In this document: piece after piece, positions 1 to 11,571 of the stretch
How the letters are laid out: the number at the start of each line of letters is the position of its first letter
How positions within the stretch are numbered: position 1 is the stretch's first letter
NCBI GenBank assembly: GCA_963682025.1
Contig: OY821521.1
Span: 99,563,354 to 99,627,353, forward strand
DNA length: 64,000 bases
Direction of reading: 5' to 3'
DNA from: Cordilura impudica
Taxonomy: Eukaryota; Arthropoda; Insecta; Diptera; Scathophagidae
Notes under the pieces: model-generated
What the model saw: only the letters and a program-made list of their open reading frames with translations
The model's database searches: none
What the model was told of the DNA's origin: nothing
Made by a program: the position numbers and the translations under genes

Positions 1-1152
1 TTTTTACCTTGAAGAGTTAAATTAAGCTCATTCAATATTTCGGTTAAATCGCATAAAAATGCCAAGTCCAATTGGAAGTCGTGGTCTTCCAGTGAAGAAA
101 CAAGCTCTTCGGTGTCTTGTTTTGGTGTACTTTTAAAAAACAGAATGATTTCTTTTCTCAAATTAAAAAGCCGTTCTAAGCTTTTGCCTCGACTAAGCCA
201 ACGAATTTCAGTGTACAACAAAAGATCACCATACTCTGCATTAAGGTTTTCTAGAAAATCTTTAAACTTTCTGTGAGTCAGTGCGTTGTGTCCACCTCTT
301 ATTTTGTTAATTGTTCTAACAGCAATGTCCATAGTATTGGTCATACTTAAACCTTTAGAAAATAATGCTTGCTGATGTATAACACAATGGAAAGCTGGGC
401 AATAAATTCCATTTTTGTTTAAAATTCCCAAAAGACCCTTATTTTTCCCTCTCATTACTTTTGCTCCATCGGTGCATATTGAACTTAACTTGCTTTTGTC
501 AACAATTGAAAAAACATTTGATTTTATTGCGTCATACAAAACTTGACCTGTAACATTACTGTGAAGGGAAATAACTTCCAAAACTTCTTCAAAAGTGGTT
601 AAATTTGCATCAACAGTTTTGATGCAAATAATTAGCTGACAAATATTATTAATGTCAGTACTCTCGTCAAGAGAAACTGAAAAATATTTGCAATTTATAA
701 GCCTATTTTTAGCTGCAGAATAGATAAACTTACTTATCTCTTCTGTCCTACGAGTGATTGTCTGTCGAGACAAAGGGATATTTTGGCAAAGATTTACAGC
801 TTCTTGGCATTTTTCACCAAAACAATTTAAAACATCTGATGTTAAATTTAAAAAAAAAAATTCCATCCTCATATGGCCGACATTGCTTTGCTAAAGTCAA
901 AGCAACTGTATAAGATGCCTTTTTCAAAGCCAATGAATCATTTATTAAATTATTTTGGTTATGAATAATAGTTTCATCAACCATAAATTTAAAAAAATAC
1001 TCTGCTTTTAATTGCAATAGTTTCAATTTACGTTCACCCCCCTTTAGATCATTAAAATTTCCATGACAAGTGTCGAAATGCCTTTTTAAATAGTAACTAC
1101 ATATAGAACTTAAAACGCGATAACAAATCACGCATTGAGCTTCGCCATCCAT
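1..1152 (-). pseudogene. hAT-type transposase, ZBED5/GTF2IRD2-like (5' part, frameshifted)
   Basis: Reading leftward from the ATG at 1152, the protein opens with a BED-like zinc finger (CVICYRVL, then RHFDTCH). Helical and RNase-H-like parts follow, with motifs such as FSVSLDESTDI, ICTDGAKVM and FHCVIHQQAL. This pattern is typical of domesticated and active hAT transposases of the ZBED5/GTF2IRD2/SCAND3 group. The first frame ends at 814, but the neighbouring frame stays open from about 845 to base 1. The break lies in the A/T run near 849-860, so a slippage frameshift is likely. The C-terminal hAT dimerisation region lies outside the window. The protein would bind and cut DNA in the nucleus. 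No TIR is visible 5' of it. Family assignment is fairly sure; whether it is active or a host gene cannot be told, but the frameshift argues for a dead copy. Confidence 0.8.
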
Positions 1153-1650
1153 ATTTTCTATAAAAAAAAGTCATTTTCATATTTTTCGTCAAACATTTTT
1201 ATTAGTGTATTTTTAACAGTCGGATCAGCGATACTCCTTCTTCATGAAGTGATCAAGTGCAACTGATTTGTTTAACTATGTCAAAATGTAAACAAACCAA
1301 TAGCCGAACTATTGTAATCGTTAGTCATACGAAGGTATGGCTTCATGTTTATAGTGTACGTGTGTTTTAATTGCGTTAGCAGAATTTTGTTCATCAACCC
1401 CGCGGGATAGGAAATTCTCTCTTTGGCCATCGCTGCTCTAAACTCTAAAATTGTGTAGAATAATAACGGTATTTTACATTGTAAATAATAAAAACATGAG
1501 AATATTTTTACTGCGTACATATGTAGTTATGCACCGGTCCGTATATGTACATATAATTAAAGTACATACATACATACATAAGTATAAATTTCAATACATT
1601 ATTGAGGATAGTCAACGACTAAAAAATTTAATTTTTTTTGTTGTTCAAGA
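1153..1650. other. AT-rich non-coding stretch 5' of the hAT gene
   Basis: No coding signal or repeat that I recognise. It should hold the 5' end and TIR of the hAT element, but no CAGGG-type terminus was found. Confidence 0.4.
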
Positions 1651-2188
1651 GCTGTACGCAGCTTGTTAAGGAATCTTAACAGAAAATTTTCATATATTTC
1701 TTAAAGAAAAAAAAAAAAAGCACAAAAGTACCTTTCAGTGCAACGCTAGCAATCAGCTGTTTTCTGTCAATTATAAAGAATTGTGAAATTGAAAACAAGT
1801 CAATTCTGCTTTATTTGGCCTGCTAAACGCTTTTTAAGCTCAGTATAAAAATTTCCCATCCGCTTCTTGTTTTTCTTTGCCGAATTTTGTTCGTTTTTTT
1901 CCATGTTTTCTGAAAAATAACTTTTATTTTTTTTTTAGCATATTACATTTTGTTTATGCTTACCTCTCCTGTCAAAATTCCTTTCAGAAAGAACGAAAAA
2001 TTTGATATTCCTGCTCAAAGCCTGGGTTGCCTAACTTAATTTACGTAAAAAAAGTAGTAAAAACAATACTACTTTTTTAAAAAGCTGCGGACTATCAACA
2101 GAAATTTTTAGACAGAAAAATTCCTTAAGCATTTCTGAAGCGTTTTTTTATATGAAGTTTTTAATTCCTTAGCAAGCTGCATACAGGC
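1651..2188. mobile_element. MITE of about 540 bp with 25-bp imperfect TIRs
   Basis: The left end reads GCTGTACGCAGCTTGTTAAG and the right end, reverse-complemented, reads GCCTGTATGCAGCTTGCTAAG. They match at all but a few positions over about 25 bp. The interior is AT-rich and non-coding. The core AGCTGTACGCAG also occurs inside the TIRs of the Tc1-like element at 30.2-31.9 kb, so this may be a deletion derivative of that type. No clear target duplication was seen. Confidence 0.55.
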
Positions 2189-3500
2189 CTTCATATATTA
2201 GAGACTAACAAAAATGGAAGATCCATTCTCGTATGGGATTGTAAGTAATCTGTATATATGTAAGTATTTTCAAATAATGAATCTACAACTATGTAAAATT
2301 ATTGGGTCATAATTTTTAAATTCAGTTCTACGGGGAACTAATATAATCATGTAACTAATTTATGATCTTAATTTAATACACAACCACGTGGCTTTCTTAC
2401 AAAATCATTTCTTGTTAAAAATTCCCCAACAACACACAATATTAACCATTTTTAACTGTTTATTTAGTTGTTGTTGTCAAAAATCAGTCATTCTAATATA
2501 AACAACAGTTCATACGGTTTACCAATCATCTTTTTCTTTATTTGCCCTCCCAATAATAAATGATTAACACACATTTCATACAATTGTTAAAGACTTATTT
2601 TCTTTAACATTGTATGTATGTATGTACATACCTTTGTATGTATGTATACGAGTATTATGGTAGGGAAATTTATTTCTATATTGTATGTTCACTGAACTTT
2701 CGTTCCCAATATATTTCTGGTTATACGAGATAGTTTTATGTATATGTATGGTTTTGCTTTTTAGAGGGAATATAAAATTATGTAGGGTTTTTGGGTTTCA
2801 ACCAATGAAGAAATATTGAAAAATTTAAATTAAACAAAAGAGAAAGGTGGGAGTAATAAACAAGTATATTGCACAATATAACATATTATATGAAAACCCA
2901 TCTAGAATAAAAACAAATACCTATAAAAAAATTTTATTTATTTTTAAAAATGCAGACATGTGTTTTTTAATAAAACAAATCTTATCCGTAAATATTTTTC
3001 AATTATTATTATATTAATTTTTATAATATAATACCAAAATTTGCCAAGAGAAGTTAACGTACAGTAATGCCAAAATATGCCAAGTGAAGTTAACGTACAG
3101 TAAAAGTAAAGTTGATTGTCCACGCATAACTTTCCTCAAACCCAACGAATTTAAGTTAATAGCTCAAAAGAAGGAGCTTGAACCACTGAGTGTTCTTAGA
3201 CCTATGCAACAGCCTACGTTAATTAGAACTCTAGTTATAGAGGTTTGAGAGAAGAAAAATATTGAAAAAAATCTTGAATGCAAAGTTTATACATAAATTC
3301 TTTTAATATATATGATATTCTTCCTTTATTTCCACATTTTAACAAATTTGATATTTACATATGAGATCTTATCTTTACATATAGATATTGCAACAAATAA
3401 TATATAGGATCTAGAGATATTAAATAGTTTTTATTTTATTTTTTAATGATTTTTAAAGGAAACTGGGAGGAAAAAAGCTTTATATGATTTAATATATTCA
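2189..3500. other. AT-rich non-coding stretch with short simple repeats
   Basis: I see no gene. It contains short TGTA repeats near 2612-2650 and the 36-bp duplication annotated separately. Confidence 0.5.
3034..3105. repeat. 36-bp tandem duplication
   Basis: Two adjacent 36-bp units, both ending in GAAGTTAACGTACAGTAA and beginning CCAAAAT, differ at only a few positions. No coding role is evident. Confidence 0.75.
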
Positions 3501-3519
3501 AATACTATCTGAAAATGTT

Positions 3520-3570
3520 TATATGCTTATAGGAGGTTTATTAGTAATAATAGACCTCTATAAGCATATA
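3520..3570. repeat. Near-perfect hairpin beside the jockey-like 3' end
   Basis: TATATGCTTATAGGAGGT at 3520-3537 pairs with ACCTCTATAAGCATATA at 3554-3570 with one bulged base; the loop is 16 bases. It lies just past the stop codon at 3601 of the minus-strand reverse transcriptase, so it may be in the 3' UTR of that element. Confidence 0.55.
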
Positions 3571-3600
3571 ATTTTCAATTTGGTGATTTCTTTTTTAATT

Positions 3601-4619
3601 TTACGTTATTTCTATACATTCTCTTAGCAGTGGGTAAGAGGAATTTTCAATTTTGGCAAAGTAATTGTTATTAATCCTTGATATGAAATCGATAATTTTT
3701 TCATAACCGGTTTCTTCATGAAGAAGATTTGTAGGATACCTCCAGTGCTTTTTATATATCATTTTAAGACATTTGTTTTGTATAATTTGTAAGCGTTTTA
3801 GGTGGCAGTTGGCAGCGTCACTCCAAATAGGGCACGCGTATTTTAATATTGGCCTTATAACACTTTTGAAGAGTAGATTTTTGTTTTTGGGGTTTAGAAA
3901 TGACCTTCTATTTAGTAGTGGCCATAATGCTTTAAATGATTTTATAGCTTTTTGGCACGTAGCCATAATATGTTGTTTAAAAGTAGGCTTTTTGTCCAAG
4001 ACAACTTCGAGATATTTGACATGATTAAGTACATTTATGGTATTATTTCCAATATGAAGATGACGTCTTGGCAGTCCTTTGGGAGATTTGTTGAACGGAA
4101 AAATAATTGCTTGGGTCTTGTTTGGATTAATTTTGATTTTCCATTTGTGAAAATATTTACTGCAATTTACAAGTCCCTTTTCCATTTTCTTCAGGAGTGG
4201 ACTTGTAAGTTTGTTTGAAGAAATTAACGCAGTATCATCTGCGTAATAAGCAATTATCATATATTTTGGGACTTTAAAATCGGATGTATATATCGAGTAA
4301 AGCAATGGCGACAAGACTGATCCTTGAGGTAACCCTGTGGTAATGGTTTTTGGAGATGATGTTTCATTATTAATCGCAACTTTAATGCTTCTGTCGTGAA
4401 TGAAATCTGAAATATGTTTACATAGATATTTTGGTATATTTGCATCAAGAAGTTTAAAAACTAGACCATAATGCCAAACGGTGTCGAATGCTTTTTCAGT
4501 ATCTAACAATATTAGACCCGTTGAACGTTTATTGTTTATATTGGTGATTATTTATTTTTAATTCTGTTTATTTGGTGAGTAGTGCTATGCTCTTTTTTAA
4601 ATCCAAATTGTCCTTTAGC
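3601..4619 (-). pseudogene. Jockey-like reverse transcriptase (3' half of ORF2)
   Basis: Motifs in order from the high end are: QFGFKKEHSTTHQ, then LDTEKAFDTVWH (RT motif A), GLPQGSVLSPLLY (motif B) and AYYADDTALIS (catalytic YADD, motif C). A thumb with PILKYACPIWSDAA follows. The protein ends at a stop at 3601 without an RNase H or CCHC tail. The enzyme copies element RNA at a nicked target in the nucleus. The intact 302-codon stretch starts after a frame break near 4510, and the upstream coding part was split by the R1-like insertion at 4632. The catalytic residues are kept but the gene is disrupted, so it is a relic. Confidence 0.85.
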
Positions 4620-4631
4620 AACAATAGAATT

Positions 4632-6404
4632 AGGTTAGGTTGGAAGTGGCTGCTGATCCAAGGACCAGCACACTTAGACTCTGGGGTCCGTTGTGATACC
4701 ACGGGACGAATGGGTGTTCCCCTCAGTCCCCACCGAAGAACCAGTTCGAGCTTCTGATGAAGCCCCTAAGATGTGAAATTTCCACGTTTGAGAGGTCAGA
4801 GAGATCGTGAAGAAACGGCGATCCCAATGTCCGTAGTCCTGTTCTGGATAGCGCCGGGCAGTGGCAGAGGAAGTGTTTTACGCTCTCTACCTCCTCCACA
4901 TCCAAGCAGCTACGACAGAAATCATTTGACGAGACCTTAAGGCGCTCAGCGTGTCTCCCTATAAGGCAGTGCCCAGTAACAACAGCAACTACCGTTGAGA
5001 TCTCCCCACGGGGGAGTGATAATAGCGCATTTGTGCGCTTTCGATTCAGAGCAGGCCAGATTTGTCTTGTGATCCTACACGTTAATCCATTAGCCCATCT
5101 GTTATTCATTATGCCAGCGGTGCGAAGCCAAAGTTCAAGCTTGCACGATTCCAGGGGTGTACCAACACATTCCAAATCCGCTGGAACCTGTAAGGTAGTA
5201 CCCTGTCTTGCCAGCTCATCCGCTTAGCAGTTTCCTGGTATGTTCCTGTGCCCTGGGACCCATATAAGCCTGATGTCGAACTGCTTGGCCATCTCATTTA
5301 AGGACGTGCGGCAGATAAGGGCGGTTCTCGTTTCCATGAACATTGATCGCATGGATTTTACCGCGGCTTGACTATCAGAATAGATGTTGACTGCGGTCGT
5401 AGACAGAATATTCCGACCCAACCAGTCAGCAACCTCCTTTATTGCCAGTACCTCTGCCTGATATACACTGCAGTGGTCTGGTAACCTTCGAGCCAGATTT
5501 AGTCCAAGCTCCCCTGAATGGACTCCAAAATCAACCTGACCGCACAATTTCGATCCGTCAGTATAGAAATTTACGGAACGCCTACTGCCTGGTGTCCTCT
5601 CAGGCCAAGATTCCCTGGTCGGTATTAGTGTACAGTAGTGACGTTCAAATACGCTCCTTGGAGTAGTGTAATCCACGTTCATTCAGGATCACCCCGTGGC
5701 CACAATTGTAGCCCCGACATTGTAGTGTGCTTCTTAATCGAATGGCCGATGAGGCCGCCGACTGCTTCCCTAATATGTCCAGTGGTATTAGGTGTAATAG
5801 GATGTTCAAGGCATCCGAAGGTGTAGTACGAAGGGCTCCAGTGATGCACATGGAAGCCATTCTCTGTGCCCTTGCGAGAAGGTTGTTATTGGTGGCCTTC
5901 TCCAAAGCAGGCCACCAGACAATGACTCCGTACAGGAGTATTGGACGGACCACCGATGTATAGATCCAGTGAGCAATTTTCGGACTAAAACCCCATCGCT
6001 TACCAATGGCCTTCTTACAGGAGTATAAAGCTATGGTCGCCTTCTTCACCCGCTCCTCCAAATTCCGTCTGAAGTTCAGCTTCCTGTCCAGGAATACGGC
6101 AAGATACTTGGCTCCATCAGAGAAGACGATTTCAGTGCCGTTGAGAGAAATGGGATCGAAGGTAGGGATCTTATACATCCTAGTGAAAAGAACAAGTTCC
6201 GTTTTGGTCGGATTAACCCCCAGACCGCAACCCCTTGCCCAGATAGATAGATCTGTGAGAGCCCGTTGCAGGATATCTCTAATTGTAGATAGAAACTTCC
6301 CATTTACGGCCATGGCCACGTCGTCAGCATATGCGACTACGCTGCAGCCTTGCCCCTCCAACGATACTAGCACTGGGTTTAGCGCCAAGTTCCAGACCTA
6401 ACCT
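4632..6404 (-). mobile_element. 5'-truncated R1/LOA-like non-LTR element with 12-bp target duplication
   Basis: The 1773-bp insert is flanked by AACAATAGAATT at 4620-4631 and 6405-6416, a perfect 12-bp target duplication inside the jockey-like ORF. It keeps the end of the reverse transcriptase, an RNase H and a C-terminal Cys/His finger on the minus strand. It is more GC-rich than its host element. Both edges carry AGGTTAGGT facing inward, so it has a 9-bp inverted terminal match, unusual for a target-primed insertion. Clade assignment (R1, LOA or relatives) rests on domain order only. Confidence 0.9.
4723..6388 (-). pseudogene. R1/LOA-like ORF2 remnant: RT end, RNase H, zinc finger
   Basis: From the high end: VVAYADDVAM (RT catalytic YADD) and a thumb with LYGVIVWWPALEK. 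A frameshift near 5655-5680 follows. RNase H comes next, with NFYTDGSK, QAEVLAIKEV, IYSDSQAAV and VPGHRNIPGN. An in-frame TAA at 5224-5226 comes right after PGHRNIPGNC, where the family normally continues. The frame then reopens through ADELARQGT to a C-terminal finger (CRSCLDVEEVESVKHFLCHC) and stops at 4723. The finger and RNase H place it in the R1/I-like group. The copy lacks everything upstream of RT motif C. At least two lesions make it inactive. Confidence 0.9.
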
Positions 6405-7309
6405 AACAATAGAATTGGTCATTACAAATTCACTAAGACGAGAATGTAGTATTTTTTAAAATATTTTACCTAAGTTATTTAATAGATTAATCGATCGGTC
6501 TGTAGTTGTTTGGGTTATTTTTTGGCTTACTAGGTTTATTTATATTTATATATATTTATATTTATATAACCTTAGCATTTTTGAAATGGTTTGGGAAATA
6601 GTTGAGTTTGATGCAGCTGTTAAATATAGCCAGTAATTTTAGAGCTTTGAGTGGTAGATTCTTTAAGAGCAGGTTGGAAACATTGTCAAAACCAGGAGAT
6701 TTTGAGGGTTTTATTGATGAGACAATATTTATTAATTCTTCAAGAGATGTATAAATAGCTGATTCAGAACTAGGATTTTCCTTTTTAAAATTTTTTACTG
6801 TTGTATTTATTAATGTATCCGCTGAGTGGTTGTAGTTCGAAATGATGTTATTTGCTTGGACAAATGTATTTGCCAGGATTTAAGCCTTGCCCTATCAATT
6901 TTAAGGCGAGAGATTTGATTTTTTTCCTTTTCCTCGCAAGTTCCTGCTTATTTTCCAAAACGATTTATCACCTGGTTTTAAATTGGATAATAATTGACAC
7001 CATTTCTTATTGCGCTCCGAATTAATACTTTTATCAATCATGTTATTTAGAAACTTAGTACATTGATTATAAAAAGTTTGCTCGGCTATATTTGAATATC
7101 GTTTCTTTTAAAGCTTCTTCTTAGTTTAATATATATCACAGTACTTTCTGGTAATGTGTAATTATTTTGTTGAGTTATTTTGGGAGTAGATACGTCCCTT
7201 GCTTCGAAAACTACATTTACAAATTTTTGATTTCCTGATCAATTACTACTGATTTTACTGTCTAAAAAATTCATATAATGTTCCAGTTGGTTGCACTATA
7301 ATCATAGTA

Positions 7310-7632
7310 ATTGAGGTCAACCTGCAAGACCATTGATCTTTTAAGTGTACATATAATGGGGCAATGGTCTGATGGTATTTCGTAATCCATTGTTGTTACG
7401 TCTATATTTAAAGCGGAATTGCTTAAAATAATATTGACTGTGGATGCTTCGCGATTGTGTTGATGGGGGAATAGGGTTGGACTATCGGATAGTGAATGAA
7501 AAAATTGCTTGATTGCAGTAGGTTGTTGAGTGCGATTCCTGCAGTATTATTTGAACGGCAATTCCAAGAACAATGTTTGGCATTTAGGCCACCAAAAACT
7601 ATATATTCTTTGGTGGAAGGTGTTAGGTTCAA
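7310..7632 (-). pseudogene. Jockey-like AP-endonuclease fragment
   Basis: Minus-strand motifs: VFGGLNAKHCSWNC (a degenerate GDFNAKH.WG endonuclease motif, D replaced by G) and, after a frame break near 7423, EIPSDHCPII (the SDH.P catalytic block). This domain nicks target DNA. The N-terminal endonuclease and ORF1 are absent. The loss of the Asp in GDFNAKH would disable catalysis. Confidence 0.7.
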
Positions 7633-7879
7633 GATATCAGCACAGAAACTATGGGTATATATTGGTGAATATAATAATATATTATTTGTAATGACTTCAA
7701 TTTAGATGTTTTCGATTGATGAGGTTTTTGATATAAAGAGGTTTTTATGTGCGACAGATTTATGAATTAACTGAGCTCCTCCTCAGTTTTATTTATGTTT
7801 ATTTATGAAAATTAAAATAAATATTTATTGTAACATACATATGTATAAGAATGACCAATATATTTCTATCATTGTAATT

Positions 7880-8150
7880 CTTAAAAGGGTGAATAATATT
7901 TTTAGTTTCATTATTCTGGCAGTAAATTAATAAATTTGCTGGCTTTCCGACACGGGAAAAACAACTGTTTTCGAGGTCCAAACCACATATTTGCAATGAT
8001 TGTCCTTGAGATTTATTAATGGTCGGTAGGAATCATAGGAATTCTTGGCAGCAAGACATATTCTTCTTTAAATTTGCCTTTGAGAATTGTGGCCTCAATA
8101 ACATTGGGTATTATTCTCTCAACAATTAACCTGGTTCCATTACATAGTCT
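7880..8150 (-). pseudogene. Helitron helicase, C-terminal part
   Basis: The codons run LCNGTRLIVERI, then VLLPRIPMIPTD, a junction, then TINKSQGQSLQICGLDLENS (helicase motif VI region) and RVGKPANLLIY. Compared with the family pattern, roughly 20 residues after IPTD and about 9 residues before RVGKP are missing, so two small deletions are likely. The protein would unwind DNA during rolling-circle transposition. It is clearly a relic. Confidence 0.8.
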
Positions 8151-8528
8151 TTTTGGGGAATGGGGTCTTTCGCAGTGCCTGAAAGCTCTCTGTCTGCTAT
8201 TCACTTGGGAATAGCAAGAAGCGATTCCATTGTTGAATTTCCCTAGCAGCTCACAACTTCCGGTATTATACCAAGTATTCCCTGGTAATGTCGTACAAAC
8301 ACCCATTTGTCGGCAGCTAATGTGAGAAGGCGGCAGCTGGAGTAACCCGAAGGGCACGGAAAGTTTGGTGCGTCTCAGGTAATTAGGTGACAACCGTATA
8401 ACAAGTCACTGAAACTCAGCTTTATCCTGGCTGTTTTTACAACCAGGAAATCTGCCTAGAGGTTTGTTGGCAGCCCCAACACTAGGATCGGATGCATTGG
8501 CCCAATCAGTCAATCAATCCTAAACTAA
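8151..8528 (+). promoter_or_regulatory. Probable 5' UTR/internal promoter region of the RTE/Nimb-like element
   Basis: It lies between the 5' target duplication and the first ATG at 8529, is more GC-rich than the surroundings, and has no open frame on the plus strand. By analogy with non-LTR elements it should carry an internal promoter; no specific motif was identified. Confidence 0.5.
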
Positions 8529-11488
8529 ATGATTACAGAAACGTTAATAAATTCAAATTCAATCAATGATCCCCCAACGATGACGACTTTTGGCTTCAAA
8601 AAACGGTTTTTGATTGGTACCTGGAACGTGAAAACACTCTCTGAAATTTCCAGACTCGAGCAAGTTCGAAAAGAAATGGTGTCTTACAGTCTCGACATTC
8701 TTGGCTTAAGTGAAGTTCGTTGGTTAAACAGTGGTTCTACACAACTGCCATTCGGTCACCGCTTTGTCTACTCCGGCAATACCACTTACTTGAAAAACGG
8801 CGTCGGTATTCTTTTATCACCAAAAGCCAGAGATGCACTCATAGAATATAGGGCAGTATCTGAGCGTATAATCACTGCATGATTTAATTCTAAGTTTCGT
8901 AAAATCTCCATTGTGCAATGTTATGCACCAACTGAGCCTGATGAGGATAGCTTTAAAGATGAGTTTCATAGTCAGCTCGAATCCGTTACAAACTCTTTAC
9001 CAGTTGGTGATATTAAAATATTTCTTGGTGATTTTAATGCCAAAGTAGGAAATGATAACAATAACCTACAGGCGGTAATGGGCAAACATGGTCTAGGTTC
9101 ATCTAGAAACAATAACGGAGACAGACTTGTAGATTTCTGTGCTCGCAACCGTCTCTTTATCGGTGGAACTAAATTCCCTCACAAGGACATCCATAAATAT
9201 ACTTGGGAATCGCCCACTGGCCAAACATTCAATCAAATTGATCACATCATGGTCAGCAAACTATTTTTGGGATCACTTCTTGACGTTAAAGCTAGACGAG
9301 GTGCTGACATAGCTAGTGACCACCAACTTCTCGTTGCCACACTCCGGCTACGACCCGCGGCTGTAAATGGCACTGGTAGAAAAGCCGAAAGGTATAATAC
9401 AGCGCGTCTTCAAGACCCCTCCACTTCAGTTGTCTATAATCAAACGCTTAGATCAAATTTAGCACGAAATGAACAATATTCATGGTCGGACGTAGCGAAG
9501 GCCTGCAAAGATTCGGCAAAGTCGGTTTTGGGCCTAAAGCAGGTAAAAATTACCCATGGATAAGCCCTGAAACCTGGGATGAGATAGAAAACAGGAAACA
9601 TCTTCGAAACTTTCGTATCCGCGCCAAAACACCAACACTAAAATTACAGGCAAAGTTAGAATACCGACAATCCGCACGCAAAGTAAATTATATGGTTCGT
9701 GCGGACCGCGAAAAATATTTTAAGGACATTGCGGATCAGGCGGAAAAGGCCGCTAACACGGGAAACCTGCGTGGTGTTTACTCTGCTATTAAACAAATGA
9801 GCGGTAACAACATCAGAAGCACCGCTACGCTGAAAGCTAACGATGGTTCAGACTTAACCACAACTGACGATCAGCTCGAACGTTGGCGTGAATTTTTCTT
9901 AACGCAGTCCTTGCCCGAAAACCAGACCGAAATTGCAACAAGTTCTACAAGGCGTAATCCGAGAAGGGATATCTCAACAGATCCGCCATCCCTTACGGAA
10001 GTTGCAACTGCATTAAATAAGATGAAAAATTCCAAATCACCCGGCCCCGACAACATCCCTGCAGAACTGTTAAAATATGGTGCTGACACGCTAGCAGATT
10101 TTCTCACTCCACTCGTCAGAAATGCGTGGCTTAGCAACAAAATTCCCGCAGATTGGAAAGAGGGAGTAGTCGTTACAATTCCCAAAAAAGGTGATTTAAC
10201 GCATTGCAAAAACTGGCGTGGCATTACTGTCCTAAACGCAATTGGTAAAGTAATGTCCACTTTAATACTACAACGTATCTCGCCAGTAGTCGAACAAATT
10301 TTGCGAAGAGAACAGTCTGGTTTTAGGCCTGGACGATCTTGTGTCGATCACGTAAGCACGTTGCGCATAATAATAGAACAATCTGCAGAATACAACACGC
10401 ATCTGTACTTGCTTTTTGTTGATTTTGAACGTGCTTTTGACACGATATCTCGAACATCTATGTGGTCTGCCCTAATAAACAAAGGTATTCCAGAAAAAAT
10501 TGTCACCCTAATATGTGAACTCTACAAACATGCATCAAGTAAGGTCCGTTTTAACGGAAAGGAAAGCCAACCTTTTTTAACTCTTACTGGTGTAAGGCAA
10601 GGTTGTGTCCTATCCCCCACATTATTTCTTTTACTATTAGATTGTGTAATGGAAGAAACCAATAGGGAGGCCCCGATGGGCATTCAATGGAACATGACAG
10701 AATTCCTGAATGATATAGACTATGCAGATGACATATGTTTAATGGCTCATCGCTTTGCGGATATTGAAGAAAAGATAAGAAGACTCTCCAAAAACGCTAA
10801 AAAAGTTGGATTGAGAATAAACTTCAAGAAGACTAAACTTATGAGCATTGGTACTCATGTAACAACTCCATTAACAGTAGATGGCAATGTGACCGAAGAT
10901 GTAGAAAATTTTAACTACCTCGGTTGTAAAATAACCAAAAATGGTGGATCGGAATTTGACTTTTATGATCGTATTAATAAAGCACGTACCGCCTTCCTCA
11001 AACTACATAAAGTCTGGCGCGCTAGGAACATTTCTAAAAAGACCAAATTACGAATATTCAACTGCAGCGTAAAATCAGTTTTACTGTACGGATGTACTAC
11101 TTGGAGCTACACGAAGCTCACACTAAGGAAGATCCAAACATTTATAAATCGATGTCTAAGGCAAATATTAAACATCTTCTGGCCAAATTGGATATCAAAT
11201 GAATATCTTTGGCAGCAGGCAGATTGCTGTCCTATCGAACTCGATATACGAAGACGAAAATGGACTTGGATCGGTCATATTCTCAGAAGACCACAGAACG
11301 ATATTGCTAGAGAAGCACTTGATTGGAATCCTCAAGGTCAACGTCGACAAGGACGACCTCGCAACACATGGATACGATGCACAAGAAAAGAACTCGAATC
11401 AGCTCATTCAACTTGGAATCAAATTAAACTACTTGCAAGAGACAGAAATAGTTGGAGAGAATTCATTAACGCCCTATGTTCTTCGTGA
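8529..11488 (+). pseudogene. RTE/Nimb-like ORF2: AP endonuclease and reverse transcriptase
   Basis: The protein starts at ATG 8529. Endonuclease motifs are GTWNVKTL, ILGLSEVRW, IVQCYAPTEP, FLGDFNAKVG, QIDHIM and ASDHQLLVA. The reverse transcriptase has SPGPDNIPAELL, RPGRSCVDH, LFVDFERAFDT, GVRQGCVLSPTLF and DYADDICLM (catalytic YADD). The C-terminal end has RRRKWTWIGHILRRP and GRPRNTW. There is no RNase H. Two lesions are visible: an in-frame TGA at 8880-8882, where relatives have Arg, and a frameshift at about 9535-9560 between endonuclease and RT linker. All catalytic motifs survive. The 3' codons to 11488 end in LCSS, the usual terminus. A recently active parent copy is likely. Confidence 0.92.
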
Positions 11489-11571
11489 ACATTATATTTA
11501 AGTATATACGTGTTATATTAAGGTATATGCACTGTACATATTTAAATAAATAAAGGACATATATATATATA

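Larger units (their letters stand above)
3500..7740 (-). mobile_element. Jockey-like non-LTR retrotransposon, interrupted and decayed
   Basis: On the minus strand an AP-endonuclease part lies at about 7310-7632 and a reverse transcriptase follows at 3601-4619. The two are separated by a degraded linker at 6405-7300 and the R1-like insertion at 4632-6404. No RNase H follows the reverse transcriptase, as is usual for jockey. The 5' end (ORF1 and the start of the endonuclease) is missing where Helitron sequence begins near 7740. The 3' boundary is uncertain. Confidence 0.75.
8151..11570 (+). mobile_element. Near full-length RTE/Nimb-like non-LTR retrotransposon with 12-bp target duplication
   Basis: ATTACATAGTCT at 8139-8150 is repeated exactly at 11571-11582, bounding a 3420-bp element. 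The 5' region at 8151-8528 is non-coding. One long ORF2-type protein follows, and the 3' tail ends in an (AT) run rather than poly(A). The length and the 5' UTR suggest a complete, fairly young copy, damaged by one stop and one frameshift. The protein resembles elements often mis-annotated in invertebrates as craniofacial development protein 2. The clade name is tentative. Confidence 0.9.

Noticed and set aside
6006..6401. 131-codon plus-strand open frame
   Set aside because: It is antisense to the R1-like reverse transcriptase end and has no domain of its own.
4632..6404. TTAGG repeats as a telomere remnant
   Set aside because: Only two units at each edge of a transposon insert; no array.
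8016..8393. 125-codon minus-strand frame as one protein
   Set aside because: It fuses Helitron helicase codons with the antisense of the RTE-like 5' UTR across the insertion border at 8150.
9871..10260. 129-codon minus-strand open frame
   Set aside because: It is antisense to the RTE/Nimb-like reverse transcriptase, whose plus-strand motifs are clear.
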